A stretch of 64,000 bases of DNA from Rutstroemia sp. NJR-2017a BVV2 (Eukaryota > Ascomycota > Leotiomycetes > Helotiales > Rutstroemiaceae). The translations under genes and the position numbers were made by a program. Location of the stretch: the NCBI GenBank assembly GCA_002946415.1, contig NJPS01000046.1:2232001-2296000 (forward strand). Reading direction: 5' to 3'. Each line of letters opens with the position of its first letter. Position 1 is the stretch's first letter. A model generated the notes under the pieces. That model searched no databases, was not told the DNA's origin, and worked only from the letters and a program-made list of their open reading frames with translations. This document shows positions 10,708 through 23,103 of this stretch, one piece after another.

Positions 10708-12274
10708 TATCAACTAAAATCACTCGCTGCTGCTGTGGGGTTTCCCTTCTAGGTAATTAGCTTGTTTTTAAGACAGCCGTTCAGAGTCAATAAAATTCGC
10801 CTACCCATACGGGATCATCCTTCCATGGACTCATAGTATTTATTAAAACCTCACAAAGTCGTATTGAAGCCATATTGGATGGCAGACGCAACAGTAGAAA
10901 CTCCTGTGAAGCCACGAGCTACGAAAAAGCACAGCTGCACCGCCGACTTGCAGAGATTGACGCAGAGCGTGAGCGCAGCCGCTAACTCATAAAACCGCCG
11001 CACATTCCTCTTACGGTCACAAACAGGCCTCAGCGACATCAATATACACCGATAGTTGCTTCGACCAGATCATGTTCCTTTGAAGGTAGCATAATCCATC
11101 GCAAGTCCCGCGGAATTGACAGAGAGAAAAAGCATGTAACTGTTTAGAAGATTGTCTTCTCAAACAACATCCAGAGCTTCACCCGGCCCCAGAACTTCAT
11201 GGTGATGTATACAAACAAGTGGTGAGACAACGTATTCCATGAGCGCTCGGCCAGCGTTTTAAAGGTATCGAGGCCGTCATAGTCACCGTACTTCGACAGC
11301 GTGTCTGTGGAATCAATTGCGGGCAGCGTTTTGCCAGCGTGTAGATTCTAACATTCGAGAAGTCATACCCAGATTACTTCATTATGACCATGGAGCGCAT
11401 GCAACTCGTGGATGTATAGAGACCAGAGCCTTGAGCTTCAACGAAAGTGTGATCTTATCCCCTTGGATTTGACATGGACATGCCGCTCGTTTTGAGGCTG
11501 CACGACTTGTTCTCAGATGTGTGAGAGATGATTCTACATTCCGAGGAATGACGAAGACGCATATACAATAGTGAAGTGTGTGTCTGCCTCGAAAAGTATC
11601 TCTTGGAAATAGTTCGACTTAGGATCATGGTCGGCAGTAGAGCCTCGTCCTTCTCGTGATTCTTGACTTGCCGGTAGCACTGTGCATTCCACCACTTGGG
11701 GATTGGATACGAACGTCCACTGTGGACCGAAAGTTGATAGCAGGCGTGCGAGAACTGATACTTCGTGTTCTACAGTTACAGCACGCCTCTGCTTATCTCG
11801 TTTGCCTTGGATGTTCTGGAAGCACCCCTAAATCTGAGGATCCGGAATGCCATGATGAATGTACAACAGGTAGGCCACGTACAAAGTCATCCCGCTCCAC
11901 AAGTAGAGTAATGACTATAACTTTCGTTTGTTCGGAAGATTGGTAGCTCCTAGGCGGCGGGCATTTGAACAAAAATGGGTCTGCCGCTTTTGCCGAAGGA
12001 CGCGTCGATGAATTTCTCGTGATCTCAAAGAATCACAACGAATTATCTGATGATTAGTTCGGAACGTCTGACGCGATTGAATTGGGATTGATTATCCTCA
12101 CTCCTTCCAGGTTCCAGGATCGTTGTGTTTTGCGAGCCCTCCAGAGACGTACTGAATCAATTGACATCAACACTATTCTGAATTAAGCTACAGTACCGAG
12201 ATTCTAGCGAGGGGAATCTCACCTCAACCAAACAGCCAAATATCGTTCCACAAACACCACACTTCTTAACCATA
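10708..12274. other. Long intergenic stretch, nothing recognised
   Basis: About 1.6 kb between the transposon copy and PER1. Codon-like runs near 11656-11946 have no family features and I do not call a gene. Confidence 0.4.
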
Positions 12275-13421
12275 ATGATAATTCGGCAGAGATTCACACT
12301 TCTGGTGTGCCTCTGCACACTCGCGCTGTTTGGATTCGCCAGTGCATCATATGGCGACCGATTACCAGAGTTCCAAAGATGCGTTGAGGTATAAATTTCT
12401 CTTCCATGAGATCGTTCGCATTATTTACAGCTTGCTAATCAGACCACACACAGGTCTGTCAACAAGAAAATTGCGGCAGCGGGAAAGACGCAACTGCAAT
12501 TCGTACTGCTCCCCCTTCTCTCTACACATCGCCCATAACTAACCTCTCTTCCAGCGCTCCTCCATCGACTCCTCCTCTGGACCTGCCCCGCCGAATGCGA
12601 CTACACCTGCCAACACATAATCACCGACCAACGCGTCTCCCAGCACCAAGACATCGTGCAATTCCACGGCAAATGGCCCTTCTACCGTTTCCTCGGCATG
12701 CAAGAGCCGTTCTCCGTGTTCTTCTCCCTCCTCAACTTCCTCGCGCACCAAAACGGTCTTTCGAAAATAACCTCGCAGATCCCTCCCTCCTATCAGCTCC
12801 GCAAATACTACGTCATGCTCGCATATGCCGGGATGGCTAGTTGGGTGTTCAGTATGATATTCCATACCAGGGATACCAGGCTCACGGAACAGTTGGATTA
12901 TTTCGCCGCGGGGGGAAGCGTGCTTTATGGGTTGTATTATACGGTGATTAGGATTTTTAGGATGGATAAAGGAGGGAAGAAGACGAGATCGGTACTGAGA
13001 CTTTGGACGGTTCTTTGTATTGCTATGTATACGGGCCATGTGGCCTATCTCAAATGGTGGGACTGGGATTACACGTACAATATGGCGGCAAATGTGGTGG
13101 TGGGAGTATTACAGAACATGATGTGGAGTTGGTTTAGTTTTCAGAAGTATAGAAAGTCGAAGAGGACGTGGGCGGCATGGCCGGGCTTGGCGGTCGCGTG
13201 GATTATCATGGCGATGAGTTTGGAGCTTTTGGATTTCCCGCCGTGGTTGGGTTGTTTGGATGCGCACAGTTTATGGCATTTGGGCACGGTTGCTCCGACT
13301 ATGATTTGGTATAAGTAGGTTCCTCCTTTTCTGCAGTGTTGTTGAGATAATGCTAATGAGTAATAGTTTCTTGCTGAAAGATGCACAAGATGATATTGCA
13401 GGACAGAGGTTAAAGGCATAG
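12275..13421 (+). CDS. PER1: Per1-like GPI-anchor remodelling protein
   Basis: The model is join(12275..12388, 12454..12502, 12555..13314, 13367..13421), 325 residues, close to the family's usual length. Residues 1-26 are a signal peptide ending near FGFASA. A luminal cysteine-rich part follows (FQRCVEVCQQENCG, TCPAECDYTCQHIITDQR), then QFHGKWPFYRFLGMQEPFSV, a Per1-family hallmark, and then about seven membrane segments with conserved polar residues (MIFHTRDT, EQLDYF, SLELLDFPPWLGCLDAHSLWH). Yeast Per1 is an ER-membrane phospholipase A2-like enzyme that removes the sn-2 acyl chain of GPI anchors. The DAHSLWH histidines fit the predicted metal-dependent hydrolase (CREST) motif. Exons 1-2 are short and were placed by splice signals and conserved Cys spacing. 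Confidence 0.9.
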
Positions 13422-14028
13422 AGAGACTGGGTGGTACCGGAAGAGGTGGAAAGCTGAAAATAGGGCTAGAAGTAATGATGTTGTTAATTTCGCTTCTTTA
13501 CTTCCTTTGAGGTGCTTCCTTCTGTGTGATATTTTCTGCTTGTTCTTGTGTTTGGTAATCCTGATTGTTGGTCGAGATGTGGAACATTCCTAGTCCTCCG
13601 GTTTTGTTGAACCATTAAGAAAATCACTCCTCTTGCATGTCAGTTTCTACCTTGCCACCAACAGCTTGACTATTAGGTTTTTGGGAACTTCGTTTCAGGG
13701 GAGCCTGGTGCTGAGTTAAGTTTAACTTACCGGCCAAGGAAATGCTCATACAAACTACTGGGAAGTTGAACGGTTCTTATTAATGGTTACCACAAACCCA
13801 AGCAATTCTTTAGAGGACTGTACTGAGATCTGGAGGAGATTTTGACTTGAGCACATCGTATCCAAAATGACTGGTGTTGTGGCAAACTAGTATTTGTGAT
13901 GGTAATGGGCATCCTCAGCCAAAATCAACAACATAAATTAACAATCATTAAATCTCGCCCTTACATAGAAATACGCAATACATGATGAAAGCCACCACCT
14001 CTAACCATAGCCATCTTACCAGATTCAT
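13422..14028. other. Convergent 3' intergenic region
   Basis: Shared 3' flank of PER1 (plus) and the flavin monooxygenase (minus). No gene seen. Confidence 0.4.
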
Positions 14029-15831
14029 CTACCCTTGGGACGCTTCAGCAGTCTGACCCTTCCCTGTGATCCATCCTTGATAATCATTCTCACAGCTCTT
14101 CGCCAATGACGCCTTGTACTCTAGCATACCTCCAGCCCTAAGCCAAAAGTTAGTTAAATTACTGCCCCGAGTCAAAGAAGAATAACCTACCAATTCAAAG
14201 GCTCCACCTTCCTCCCCGGAATATTCGCTCCCTGATACCAACTCTTCGCCAACGGAAACAACGTCACATCCCACTTCTCCTTCAGCCGTCTCGACCAATC
14301 CTCCTCCGCCTCGTTCGTCGCCTCAAAATACTCTACCCCTTGCTCTCTCAGCCCCTTCAACGTCCGCTCAATCCACTCCGCCTGGAACTGCGTGCAGCTT
14401 GGCCCATTACTAAATGCCGTCGGCGCATGCGGTCCGTATAGGAAGAACATATTCGGATACCCATGCATAGCTATACCCATACTCGTTTTTGTGCCGTCTT
14501 TCCATTTATCAGCAATGGTCTTTCCATCCGTGCCCCGGATATTCAGTTGGGCGAGGGAGCCGGTGACGGAATCGAAGCCCGTGGCGAGGATAAGCACATC
14601 GAACTCGACGGTCGTGTCTTTGGTGCGGATGCCGGTTTCCGTGACTTCGAGGATCGGGGTTGCGTTTACGTCGATGATGTCGACGTGCGGGAGGGAAAAG
14701 ACTTCGTAGATGTTTTGCTCGAGGGAGGGTCGCTTGGTTCCCCATGGGTGAGGGGGGTTTTCGGGGGCGAGAAGTGCGGCTTTTTTGGGGTCGGGAACGC
14801 GCTTGAGTACGGATTGGCGCCAGAAATTGTAGGCTTCGTCGTTGGCCTTTTGGTCGAAGAGCATATCTTTGTAGTTGCCGAGCCAGTATCGGAAACCACC
14901 TTGTTCGATCAAGAGGTTGTGGAAGAACTTTTCGCGCTCTTCGGGTGTGTCGTCAAAGGTGTTTTTTTCGCTGAAGTCGTAGGTAAACCCGGAGAAGGTG
15001 GTGCGGGTTGCGGCGAAGGCTTTCTCATATTCGCCGTTCTTCTTTTTCTCGGCTTCTTCGGCTTCATTGAGGGCTTTTTGGTTCATGGGGAGACAGTAGT
15101 TGGGCGTACGTTGGAAGACGGTGAGATGGTCGACAATAGGTCCAATGGTTTGGATGACTTGAATTCCACTTGCACCAGTACCAATCTGTGCTACTCTTTT
15201 GTTCTTCAAGTTAACGCCATGCTGCGGCCACACGGCAGTATGGTAAATATCACCCTTGAAGTTACTGAGTCCGTTGACTGGAGGTGTATATCGACGGGAT
15301 GCAAAACCAATGCAGGGGATAAACCAACGGCAGTAGATTTCCGAACCATCCGCACATTCAACGAGCCATTGGTTTCTAGCTTTGTCGAAAACAGCTCCAT
15401 CCACATGCTTGTCGTATTCCACATCCTTTTTGACGTCCCATTTCTTTTCCATATGTTCGAAATATCGACGGAGTTCTTTGCCTCCAGCGTATCGTTCCTT
15501 GAAAGTGAAATCTTCCCATAGCTCTTTGTCGAACAATTGGTAGATAGGAGTATCAGAGTCTACTCGAGCGCCAGGCTGGGAAGGCCAAGTCAGTATCCGT
15601 GAGGAAAAACAGATCGAGGAAGCATACGTAACAGTTCCAATACCAAATGCCACCACTCTTCGAACCCTTTTCATACACTTTGCATTTCAATCCCAGCTTC
15701 CGGAGTCTTGCTGGGGATTAGCATATTAGATATTGGTGTCAGCACATGACTCACTTGTTCAGCATAGTAAAAGAGCCAAACCCTGCTCCCACCAGCAATG
15801 CATCTACCTCCTCTATCTGTACCGAACCCAT
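14029..15831 (-). CDS. Baeyer-Villiger-type FAD monooxygenase
   Basis: The model is complement(join(14029..14137, 14191..15575, 15628..15706, 15755..15831)), 549 residues, introns 48-53 nt. The first Rossmann motif is VGAGFGS (residues 14-20; Ser at the third Gly position), with the E38 acidic end for FAD. GGIWYWNCYPGARVDSDT is the usual stretch after it. The type I BVMO fingerprint F-x-G-x-x-x-H-x-x-x-W is at residues 158-168 (FKGDIYHTAVW). The second Rossmann, for NADPH, is IGTGASG (183-189), and ILATGFDSVTG precedes the C-terminal domain. These enzymes insert oxygen next to a ketone using FAD and NADPH, usually as soluble proteins in catabolism or secondary metabolism. Substrate unknown. 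The gene is convergent with PER1 and has no visible pathway neighbours. Confidence 0.88.
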
Positions 15832-16785
15832 GCTGAGATATTACTGTGAGCCTGATTGTGTTGTAAAGATGAAATAGAAAGGTAAAAGTCTTGCCAGGAA
15901 ATCAACTTATACTGATGTTGCTGCACAGAGTATGATAGTTGGGGGGTACCGAGAACTTATAGTACTGGAAAGAGCCAGCTGACATGCATGATGAATAACC
16001 TCACCCCTCCTCCGCGGATCAAGTCGCATGAAGATCGATCCGGATCATGAGGTCAAAGGATTTCCGAATCATAGCAAGTTCGTATCCCCTCCTCTGCACC
16101 CACATACCAAGTATATAATTCCAGCGGACAGATGGGGAACCAAGCCGAATAAGGTGAACAGACGTAGACTAGATCGTCTTCCTACGAATCTTAAGCAGTT
16201 TCATCATTCATGCCCTCAGTTAGTCGTTCAAGTTGTGTGGCTTTAGATTATACATGGATTTAGCGGTTGTGGAGGTGCGGAGGTGGGGGGAGGGGAAGGT
16301 TGAAAATGTGGAGCATTTCGGTGCGGGGTAACACCGGGTCAGGGCTCCTACTCATGGAAATAAAAGCAGGCGCATCTTGGACACTTTGATACACCGACCT
16401 ACTCCAACCTACTCGACCTTAATCCTCGAGTCAACGAATGAAAGGTCTTCGTCTTGAACCTTCCAGGCCCGTAGCTTGCTTGATTGGTAGATGGTTCTTG
16501 GCCGAAGTAGGCCGTTAATTCCGCACTCCTATCACACTTGTTGATAGCCCAATGATAGCGCGAAGTTTCATATATCTAAGGTACTGCGGGGAAGGTTTGC
16601 CGAATTCTAGCACTGACTCTTGTGCTTATGAGCATCATGGTGCAACTTCAGTCGGAAATGGGACGAGCCAGTGTGATACATCTCGTTCTGGTCCCTTCGT
16701 CACATGGCGTATTCTTTTCTCTCTTCGTCCAGATGGCCAGTGGGGGCTAGATTGAATCGGCGGAAAGGAAGACGACTAGATCATT
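15832..16785. other. Intergenic, nothing recognised
   Basis: Upstream of the flavin monooxygenase; short frames only, with no family features. Confidence 0.4.
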
Positions 16786-16793
16786 CCAGGTCC

Positions 16794-17289
16794 TAGGCTG
16801 CGCAAACGGAGCTCCGCGGTACTACCACTTAGGTTCAGGGGGATCTGCGGATTAATCTGTACCAGAGCGGATTTTGGCGATTTCTAAATAGTACTACTAC
16901 GGATAATCCATAGAGATCCGTAGTAGCTCCTGAAATCCGGCGGATATCTGTAAATCCAGCAGATATGTATAAATCCAGCGGATATCTATAAATCCAGCGG
17001 ATATCTGTAAATCCGCCGGTTTTCCAGGAGTTCCAGATAAAAGTAGGGATTTGATAGCCCAAAAAAAAAGGTTTTATACTAACCCTTATACTAATTATAA
17101 AAGTTATACAGCAATTTATATATTTATATACAAGTTATATATCTTTTATACAAACGGATATCTGCTGGATAATCCGCAGATTATCCGTTTTAGGCCGGAG
17201 TGGATTGCCTCCTAAACGGAGCTCTACCGGAGCACAAAAGTAAGGGGAGCCCCTCCGTGGAGCGGAGCGGATTATTTGTGCGCAGCCTA
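16794..17289. mobile_element. hAT-like non-autonomous DNA transposon (496 bp)
   Basis: The termini TAGGCTGCGCA and TGCGCAGCCTA are perfect 11-bp inverted repeats. The octamer CCAGGTCC flanks both ends (16786-16793 and 17290-17297). An 8-bp duplication with TAGG-type ends is the hAT signature. Subterminal regions are rich in CGGAGC/GCTCCG words on both sides, as expected of transposase-binding sites. The interior holds a 19-bp tandem array and an AT-rich segment, with no transposase reading frame, so it must depend on an element elsewhere. Confidence 0.85.
16936..17020. repeat. 19-bp tandem repeat inside the hAT-like element
   Basis: Four units with GATAT starts at 16943, 16962, 16981 and 17000 (consensus GATATCTGTAAATCCAGCG), spacing exactly 19 bp. 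Confidence 0.9.
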
Positions 17290-17297
17290 CCAGGTCC

Positions 17298-19055
17298 TAG
17301 AGCAGCAGCAAACGAGTCAGGATGGATGCACACTAACTAACAAGCCGCAACATGAATAGTGCTACCTTGGTTGGTTCAGAGGTTTGAAAACATATTACGT
17401 ACACTGAATGAATGAAGGTACGAGAAATGTTGATATCTCTTTCAATGTTCAACTGAAAATTTGTTCTTGAAAAGCAATCATGCATCGTCACTGTGTTGTG
17501 CCAAAAAGAGGAGAATAGTACTGCTCTTGAAATGGACTTTTATGTGCGTAGCAGTTTACTATTTCATGAGAAAATCCAAAAACGCTTCGATCAATACAGG
17601 TGCATATCGCCGCAGCGTGCGGAAGAACTGATGGAGTCCCTGATCTTTCATTCTGCAAGAGAAGATGTACGAAATACTTACGTCTTTCTTAAAAGAGGCA
17701 ATGTCAAGAATGTGCATCGTTCAGACGAGAATCGTGGATAGTTGGGATGAGAAAGCGCTGACGCTTGTGGTGTGCTGTGTGATTGCCTGATGTATCTGCA
17801 TGGTTCTCAAAGGACGTCCGCGCATTGGCGAAGGGCACACGTAGATACAGATACACCCTTTCGTAAGTTGTACCAGGCATCTGCTGTCAGAGTATTGTGT
17901 CGTCCGCTCATCAAATTAGCCATCGGGTGTGTCAATTGTGGCCTACGCTGTCTGCGAAGCGATGCTCGTCCTGACTGTTAGAGCCCAGGAACCATGGCCC
18001 ATCCCCAAGCAGATTCCTCGTCGATACACACAAAAGCCTGCACCATAAAACGCAGATGTATGCGTCAGCTTCTTGGAGACAGGCATCAATCGTGACGCGC
18101 CCTTTAGCTCTCTTTCCTGCGAATGAATGATCTAGGCCGCAGAAGTACTTGCCTTTCTGCCTACTTCGACCTTACATAACACGCTGTCGAGAGGGGTGAG
18201 TGGCCAATAAGACCGCATGTTTCGCAAAGCCGCAGTGTCGCCAGGAACCAGAAGATATCGTCGGACGATCTCCCACGTGTCCCCCTAATAGTTGTAAGTT
18301 GATGAAGGCGACAACCACTTGGTTAGCCCACTTCCGCTGCTCATGAGTGACTGTCGCACCAACACGTACACGTAACAATATCTCCTCATGAAGCAGTACG
18401 TAGGGTTATGCGTCATCTGATACAGCTGATGCAGAAAATCAATATTTCATGTTGAAGCCTGGAAAGAGGCAGAAGAATTGTTAATCGCTTTCGCAAAGTA
18501 GGGCTGGGGTGGTCCGCAAAAGCCGCTTCCGATAAGCTTATGTGCACCCGCACGTAGCTCGCTCCCCGTAGCCCGTTCCCGTTATAGACTGCGACACCTG
18601 TGCTACATCGACAATTCACGAATGAAAAGCCAACGATAGGAAATCGAGGCTGAGCCGCAGCAGCAAAAACAAATCAAGACATGAGGATATACTTAATCCT
18701 TGCCTGCGGATCCCAATTGGGCTGACCGGGCAATCACGTGTACATTTGCCAAGCAAACCCAACCGCAAGCTTGGAAATATATACAACCACATCGCGCCCT
18801 CTCACCTCTTCTTTTTCCTTTCCTCACCACACCATACTGGGTCGACCACCAACCACCAAGAATCTCATCACTGTCGTTAGCTACATTTTGAGATTTCTTC
18901 CGAGACCCAAGTCAATCTTCCATTTTGTGTGTCACTTCTTCCTCTCACTTCCCCCTCTCTCCCTCTCCCTCCCTCACTCATTTCGTCACTCGTTCAATTG
19001 TACCCCTCCATATCCTTAGGACGAACCCCGTCGATTTCCCAACACAACCACCACA
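17298..19055. other. Intergenic region and 5' leader of the BTB gene
   Basis: No gene is recognisable in 17.3-18.7 kb. From about 18785 to 18990 the plus strand is strongly pyrimidine-rich (CTCTCCCTCTCCCTCCCTC-like), as is common just upstream of start codons in filamentous ascomycetes; it probably contains the BTB gene's transcription start. Confidence 0.4.
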
Positions 19056-20091
19056 ATGTTCAAGCGTTCATTCCGATCAAATGATCGTGTTGAGAAGAAC
19101 ATCAAGGTGAAGAAATCGCACAAGGATACCTCGAAGTTGTCGAAATTGCAGAAGTCGTTTGATCAAGGCTCTCCCGTTGCGAGGTAAGGCTGTGGCTGGC
19201 GCCTAAATCTGGAACAAATTTGGATGACATACTGATTCTCATCTGCGACAGTTCCTTGACCTCACCAATTGTTACATTCACAGTTGGAAAAGAGGGACGA
19301 CTTTTTGCGGCGCACGAAGATGTTCTGACTCTATCGCCGTACTTTGCGACGGTATTGAAAGGCCAACTTTTGGATGCGCAGAGTAAGAGGATCTCTCTAC
19401 CTGACGAAGAACCCGAAATCTTCTCCTGTGTTCTCGAATATCTTTACGTATGTCTGCTATTCCGCACATCTGCATCACTTTCCATACTAATTCCCTCCAT
19501 AGAAGGGCGACTACTACCCCCGTTTGATTCACAACAAACGCAGAAGCACTTGGGAACTCGAGGATGCAGCCGAACAATCCCCCAACCCAGAAAACCCCGG
19601 TGGTCGCGGATCCGTAGAGGCGACAAGTTACATATCTAGCGTGGAAGCGTATCTATTGAAGGATACCGTCATATACTGCGCTGCGGAGAAATACGGTCTC
19701 GAGGAGCTCAAACGACTTTCTCTCCGGAAGCAAGGTCTACAGAGTGGAATCGACGTCGCTACAATTCTACGCAGTGCTCGGTATGCTTATGACAACACGC
19801 CCGATACAGACTCTCGATTACGCGCTCATTATCTTGCTTTGATTATTAGATGTCGCAAGACATTTAAGAGGAGCGGAACCATGCAGACAGAAATGGAGAG
19901 TGGTGGTAAACTTTTCTTTGACCTTTTTGTGGCTCTATGCAACCATGTGGATGACATTGTGGATTATGGGTTAGCCCCTATTTTCCTTGTCCATGAATTA
20001 CTGACACCATCCTTACCTTTCTGCTATGCTCTTATTCAAACATGATGCTAACTACGACAATAGAAATTCCAAGTCCCCAAAGACTATCTAA
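19056..20091 (+). CDS. BTB/POZ-domain protein
   Basis: The model is join(19056..19183, 19252..19447, 19503..19969, 20064..20091), 272 residues. A basic, Lys-rich N terminus (VKKSHKDTSKLSKLQKS) precedes a BTB fold starting near residue 43: SPIVTFTVGKEGRLFAAHEDVLTLSPYF, ISLPDEEPEIFSCVLEYLY, then a linker and YCAAEKYGLEELKRLSL. This is the usual fungal single-BTB layout. BTB domains dimerise and often recruit cullin-3 ligases or act as scaffolds; no kelch or MATH partner is present, so the role is open. The last exon (28 nt, SKSPKTI and stop) is the weakest part: the donor GTTAGC at 19970 is non-consensus, and without that splice the frame runs to 20043. Confidence 0.8.
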
Positions 20092-21309
20092 AAGGTTGCT
20101 CGATCTCCCACAACTAGGTACCGTATTTTCAGCACGGCGTTACTTTTTTGATTTGCTTTGAAGGATGAAATTTTCGCCATCTCCAACTCCCCTATCAAAA
20201 TTGGAACCCAAGAAACCATTTTCGGAGATTTTGCGATGCTTGCACACCGATCTTAACTCCGCTTCGATGCTTTCATTAGTATTGAAGTTGGCACTGCACC
20301 TAATTTTGATGATACACATGAGATTTCAGATTTCTATCCTCCACTCTTGTCATATCATATCCCTTGCTTTTCTCCTTTTTCTTGCTCCTTGTCATTCTTA
20401 CTAGCGGAAGGGAAATCCTTGCTTTTTCTTGTCTTGTATTGTATTTGTTGCTGTACTATTTTCTTCGAAGGAAACCCTCCTTCCCCAGATGGTCTACTCA
20501 CTTCTCATTTGTTTGAGAGTTTGGTTACTTTATTTGGTGTTTGGTCGGCGGAATCTTAGGGTTATGGGATGGACAACAGGCACACACACAGGGAGGATAC
20601 CACTGGTTGGACGACCTACCTCATCGTACCACTACTTTTTTTTCGAACTCCATTTCTGTTGGGATGCATGGGGATGCTGTAGCTTCAGTCTTTTTGTGAC
20701 GGGTTTTCATGATCTTGATGATTGTGGACGTTACAAAGTATGGTGATTCAGGTGGATTTCAGATCCCTAGTGGATTCGATTTTCACCTTCTTACCTAGGT
20801 CTAGGCCCTCGTTGAGGCAAAATATTGAGAGATTCGGCCACCTCAATTATGGTTTCTATCTGCTTGTGATTGAACGTGATGTGACGAATAAATTGCCCTT
20901 TGTATACAGTGGAGGGTATATTGCTAGACCCAGCAGCCGTGAGCAGCTGTGTTGTCCTTTCAACACAGAGATCCTCTTCATTTGATCTCGCAGGCTGAGA
21001 CTTCTCTCAATTATCTTCAGTATATGCAACTTATCAGTATCCTGCTCCAGCAACTTTGAGAAGGCACCGAGGATCAAGTATATAAGACTTATACTTAGTT
21101 ATTCTTAAGTGGCGTTCGTTTGTACTGTTAGAACTCAAGCTAATAGTTTAGCTCTCTTCATAAATATTATTTAAAAAGACACCTGGCTATTAAGAATTCT
21201 TGAAGATATCGATATATCGATAGAAACAATAGCCCAAACAGATTCGTATTCCTTGTAAATATCAAATTTCTCTCTCTTGGCCAACTGATAACTGATCAAA
21301 GCTTCTCAG
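20092..21309. other. Intergenic, nothing recognised
   Basis: 3' flank of the BTB gene, T-rich near 20340-20470. I see no gene. Confidence 0.4.
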
Positions 21310-21675
21310 ACTAACACCAACCACTACTATAACGACTCTCGTGGCAACATCGACAGCGGTTACGATTATTTGCCCTCGACCTAGTGGATATATCGATCCA
21401 GAGATTCTAAAGGCAAGAGGTATACAATATATTGTTTCCGAATTATTTATAATTGGACGACTGGGTATATGTGTACTATCATGGCAGCTGTTGTGGTGGG
21501 ACTAGTGGTAGCGGATTGGAGATGCAAAGCCTGGCTGAAGAAGATGCGGGAGACTCCGGACAAAGATTGGAAAGCGCTGTTGGCGAAGCATGAGAGGAGA
21601 GGGGTGGTGAGAGATCGTGTTGAAGCTCGAATGATATTCATGCTGAGGATTCGAGGAAGGAGAGATATAGGTTAG
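21310..21675 (+). other. Possible gene fragment (two spliced frames)
   Basis: A frame reading TTTITTLVATSTAVTIIC then PRPSGYIDPEILKAR, with no ATG, could splice (GTATAC at about 21419 to CAG at about 21488) into a frame with a hydrophobic segment (AVVVGLVVADW) and a basic tail (WLKKMRETPDKDWKALLAKHERR), ending before GTTAGT at about 21671. It looks like a piece of a single-pass membrane protein, but neither end can be found and a truncated MITE lies just downstream. Treat as a relic or an incomplete model. Confidence 0.25.
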
Positions 21676-21839
21676 TACCATGTGGAGTTCTGAAACTGTC
21701 CTTCTGTTTACGAGTATTGGGAATTTGGGGAAGTAGTCAGATCATGCAAATGGTAAATCTTGGAAGTAGAACTAGATAGAGATGAAGCAGACTCGCTGGG
21801 TAAGGAATAACAAGCTGACAATATTACCCAAAAGATATT

Positions 21840-21949
21840 TGGACAATGAAACATCATAATATCTTAGAGTGTTTAGAATATCTATCGGATGATACTCGCT
21901 AGCTGTAATATATTGTCTTAAATCGGTCTGTTGTTTCTACACCGAAGAG
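21840..21949. mobile_element. MITE-like element, family A copy 3, 5'-truncated
   Basis: The right half of the family is present: ATATCTTAGAGTGTTTAGAATATC matches the interior, and the end AAATCGGTCTGTTGTTTCTACACCGAAGAG matches the right terminus in blocks. The left inverted repeat is missing, so no target duplication can be judged. Confidence 0.7.
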
Positions 21950-22742
21950 GGAGGAGCGTTAATCATCACCATGTACTAAAGTAGTTTAACCTGGTTGTAT
22001 TCAAAATGTAAGGGCGTACAGCCAAGGAGGGGGAAGGGCTTAGGGCAGTACGGGTAGCTAAGGTAGTAGCTACAAGGAGCCAGGCAGGAGCTAGGCCAAC
22101 ACTAAGTACCTGGTACTTAAGCTTCTCTTCTTCCCTGATTGTATTTCTCTTCTTCATAGATTTGTACAATACCATCGTTTCCCTACTACTAAACCTCCGT
22201 GCCTCTTACACAAACTCCATTTCGGGACGTATCTCAATTCCTTCCCACCATTATATTCTCCTCTGGGTCCTTTCTTCTCTGGATTTTTTCTGATCGAATC
22301 ACTTGAACCCTCCACTGCCACAGCACTGAATTTTCTCGAGACTCGAAACTGCAAACATGATTCCAAAAAGAACCCAATAGGTAGTAGAGTTCCTGGTTAC
22401 CATACTCGGTGCACCGTGCATTGTCTATGGGATGGTCGACGGCATACGCGCACCATACTCAAACTTTGAAGGATCCCGGGTTTCCCACAGGCCTTATTGC
22501 ATCGATTCTATCACAATACTTATCTGTATCATTACTACTATTCGTGGTATCGAGATACGAGAGTCGGTTCTTTTGGAACTTGCAGCTTTTGCTGCTACAG
22601 TATGACTCTGGAGGCGACTGCACTAGGAACCAACTCCAGTAATGTGCCGGATAGCGATTGACGTCCACTAGTCATTGCTACTATCAGTGTTGATGGTTGC
22701 CTTCTGGGCCATGATGTAGCCTGATTGTTATATTTGGTCTAG

Positions 22743-22985
22743 GATTGGTGGAGGACTAGAGGTTCTGTGGTTACCGATACTGAGAGCATCGAGATGGTAT
22801 CAATATCAACGAAAGGACCGATATCTGGCACGACGAGAGGAGATATGGGCACAATAATGACCGAGACTCGTCCTACGAATCAGATGTACGACGAGCTTAA
22901 GAAGGAGATGGACGAGGCGAAGCGCGAGCATGGAGCGGGGTTCGAAGCTCTAAACACTGGACTTGGAAGGAGAAGACTGAAATAG
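22743..22985 (+). other. Possible 3' gene fragment
   Basis: An open frame without ATG, preceded by an acceptor-like CTAG, reads an acidic/basic helix near its end (MYDELKKEMDEAKREHGAGFEALN). It may be the remnant of a gene 3' end, but no upstream partner can be joined convincingly. The remaining sequence between 21950 and 23100 shows nothing else. Confidence 0.2.
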
Positions 22986-23103
22986 AGAAGGGAAGGGGGG
23001 TTTCCGAGCGGAGAAAGAGGCAATTAAAGAAATAACCAGTCGTGGTTTTGGGAACTAGCTGGCTCTAGTACGGAGGAACGAGGACGATTGTGATGAGATG
23101 TGC

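Noticed and set aside
11656..11946. 96-codon plus-strand frame in a gene-free stretch
   Set aside because: No signal peptide, domain, or splice partners; consistent with chance.
14463..15521. 352-codon plus-strand frame
   Set aside because: It is the antisense shadow of the flavin monooxygenase, whose motifs and introns are unambiguous.
16936..17020. Possible CRISPR-like array of short repeats
   Set aside because: The units are contiguous tandem repeats without unique spacers, inside a eukaryotic transposon.
16835..17062. 75-codon minus-strand frame with repeated DIRWIYRYP-like units
   Set aside because: It is just the translation of the 19-bp satellite inside the hAT-like element.
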